This document shows, piece by piece, positions 63,123-64,000 of a DNA stretch of 64,000 nucleotides. The translations under genes were made by a program, and so were the position numbers. The stretch spans positions 186,001 to 250,000 of the forward strand of contig NZ_VLLE01000003.1 of NCBI RefSeq assembly GCF_007830055.1, in the 5' to 3' direction. How positions within the stretch are numbered: the stretch's first letter is position 1; each line of letters starts with the position of its first letter. This DNA comes from Lacibacter cauensis (lineage in GTDB: Bacteria; Bacteroidota; Bacteroidia; Chitinophagales; Chitinophagaceae). A model generated the notes under the pieces. The model was not told the DNA's origin, ran no database searches, and was given only the letters and a program-made list of their open reading frames with translations.

Positions 63123-63431
63123 ATGGAAAAGACAATCGCCGGCAAAACCATTGCCGTAAACGAAGAAGGATATTTAACTGATTTCAGCCAATGGAACGAA
63201 CAGGTTGGTGAAGAACTGGCAAAAGAAGCCAACATCAATCTTACTCCCCGTCATTGGGAAGTATTGAAATACCTGCAGAAAGAGCAGCAGAACCAGGTAG
63301 CACTCAGCATCCGTCGTGTAGGCAAGAGTGGTGTGGTGGATATTAAAGAGTTCTACTCATTGTTCCCCAACGCACCATTGAAAACATCCACAAAAATTGC
63401 GGGTATACCCAAGCCTGCCAGTTGTATCTAA
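63123..63431 (+). CDS. TusE/DsrC-family sulfur carrier
   Basis: The 102-residue protein has the family core TDFSQWNEQVGEELAKE, LTPRHWEVLKYL and the C-terminal arm KIAGIPKPASCI with the conserved penultimate Cys101. The second cysteine of true DsrC, about ten residues earlier in the arm, is absent (NAPLKTSTK), so it is TusE-like, with a single persulfide-carrying cysteine. It is 24 bases after the SQR gene and 21 before the DsrE-like gene. It may take sulfur from the SQR product. Confidence 0.9.
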   Translation: MEKTIAGKTIAVNEEGYLTDFSQWNEQVGEELAKEANINLTPRHWEVLKYLQKEQQNQVALSIRRVGKSGVVDIKEFYSLFPNAPLKTSTKIAGIPKPASCI

Positions 63432-63452
63432 AACATTTAAAACTTGTCAATC

Positions 63453-63935
63453 ATGAACGAGGATAAAGGAAAAATTAAAAAGATGATGATCATCTTATCC
63501 AAAGCATCTTTGGAAAATGTGTATGCAGCTTTTGTATTGGCGAACGGTGCACGTATGGAAGGCATCGAAGCTGAATTGTTCTTTACTTTTTTCGGACTGG
63601 AAGCTGTACATAAAAAGAAACTGGAAAAATTACACGTTGCAACAGTAGGTAACCCTGCTATGCATATGCCAACCATGATCGGTGGTTTGCCCGGCATGGA
63701 AGCATTGGCAACAACCATGATGAAAAAAGAAATGGAAAAAGTAGATATGCCGGAAGTGCCAGAATTCCTAGACATCTTATATGCATCGGGTGTACGTATG
63801 TGGGCATGCAAACTGGCGTTTGATATGTTCCACTACAAGGAAGACGATTTGTACGAAGGCGTGGAAGATATTATAACCGTTGGCGATTTTTATAAACGCA
63901 GCGAAGGCGAAGGCGTACACATGCTCTTTATCTAA
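63453..63935 (+). CDS. DsrE/DsrF-like (DsrE2-type) sulfurtransferase-family protein
   Basis: The 160-residue protein starts at ATG 63453 (the longer frame needs TTG). It has a DsrE-like fold: KKMMIILSKASLENVYAAFVLANGARMEG, EAELFFTFFGLEAVHKKK, and VRMWACKLAFDMF with the conserved Cys near residue 120. The long Met-rich middle segment (GNPAMHMPTMIGGLPGMEAL) is typical of the DsrE2 group. These proteins bind sulfane sulfur, usually beside TusE/DsrC or rhodanese. It is the last visible gene of the sulfur operon; the next 65 bases hold nothing I can support. Confidence 0.87.
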   Translation: MNEDKGKIKKMMIILSKASLENVYAAFVLANGARMEGIEAELFFTFFGLEAVHKKKLEKLHVATVGNPAMHMPTMIGGLPGMEALATTMMKKEMEKVDMPEVPEFLDILYASGVRMWACKLAFDMFHYKEDDLYEGVEDIITVGDFYKRSEGEGVHMLFI

Positions 63936-64000
63936 AAGAAATTTCGAGTTTGATTGTGAGCGTTTCTTTGACAGCAGCAGCCTGCAACATGCAATTGTTG

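Overview
The window looks like a chromosomal segment of a Bacteroidota bacterium, most likely Chitinophagaceae or a near relative. The evidence is the set of -7 promoter boxes of the TAnnTTTG type, a type IX secretion C-terminal domain, Tat/lipoprotein sugar oxidoreductase families typical of the phylum, FG-GAP/ASPIC-UnbV lipoproteins, few Shine-Dalgarno sequences and moderate GC. I saw no rRNA, tRNA, CRISPR array, transposase or phage gene.

Layout. (1) 1-8958: two FG-GAP/UnbV surface-type proteins, an inner-membrane SRPBCC/GyrI-like protein, a secreted GH65 alpha-glucosidase-type enzyme, a TonB-C/carboxypeptidase-regulatory fusion and a HAD phosphatase. (2) 9824-14858: a four-gene module of two vanadium-haloperoxidase/PAP2 lipoproteins enclosing two outer-membrane beta-barrels. 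(3) 14993-26754: an alpha-glucoside locus with a LacI regulator, an MFS carrier and cytoplasmic trehalase on the + strand, and facing it a five-gene - strand operon (SLC45-type carrier, alpha-glucosidase lipoprotein, sugar porter, fructokinase, amylosucrase). There is no SusC/SusD pair. (4) 26979-31432: scattered housekeeping and envelope genes. (5) 31548-47996: a large divergent locus with three GMC sugar dehydrogenases carrying an Fe-S cysteine motif, two Tat-lipoprotein small subunits, a monohaem cytochrome c, three TIM-barrel isomerase/epimerase-family proteins, two Gfo/Idh/MocA proteins, a DUF1080 (3-keto-glycoside hydrolase family) lipoprotein and two MFS carriers. (6) 48104-59845: an ABC-F ATPase with a leader ORF, a T9SS cargo protein, an RRM protein, a peroxiredoxin-like CMD protein, a 2-oxoacid:ferredoxin oxidoreductase beta subunit, FabH, a lipid kinase, a membrane patatin and haem A synthase. 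(7) 59882-63935: a divergent sulfide/persulfide module (CoA-disulfide reductase-rhodanese, sulfide:quinone reductase, TusE/DsrC, DsrE-like).

How the parts fit. Region 5 is the most exciting. It encodes every class of protein expected for oxidative, non-hydrolytic glycoside cleavage: oxidation of the sugar at C3 by a periplasmic flavin/Fe-S dehydrogenase, electron transfer to cytochrome c, cleavage of the 3-keto-glycoside by lyase/hydratase/hydrolase families, and reduction of the 3-keto sugar by a Gfo/Idh/MocA enzyme. Regions 1, 3 and 5 share near-palindromic sites of the form GCAAACGTTTGC, typical of LacI-family operators, which suggests that trehalose/sucrose use, the GH65 enzyme and the keto-glycoside locus may be co-regulated. 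A perfect FNR-type palindrome precedes one dehydrogenase gene, and three regularly spaced CRP/FNR-type half-site pairs lie between the divergent sulfur genes.
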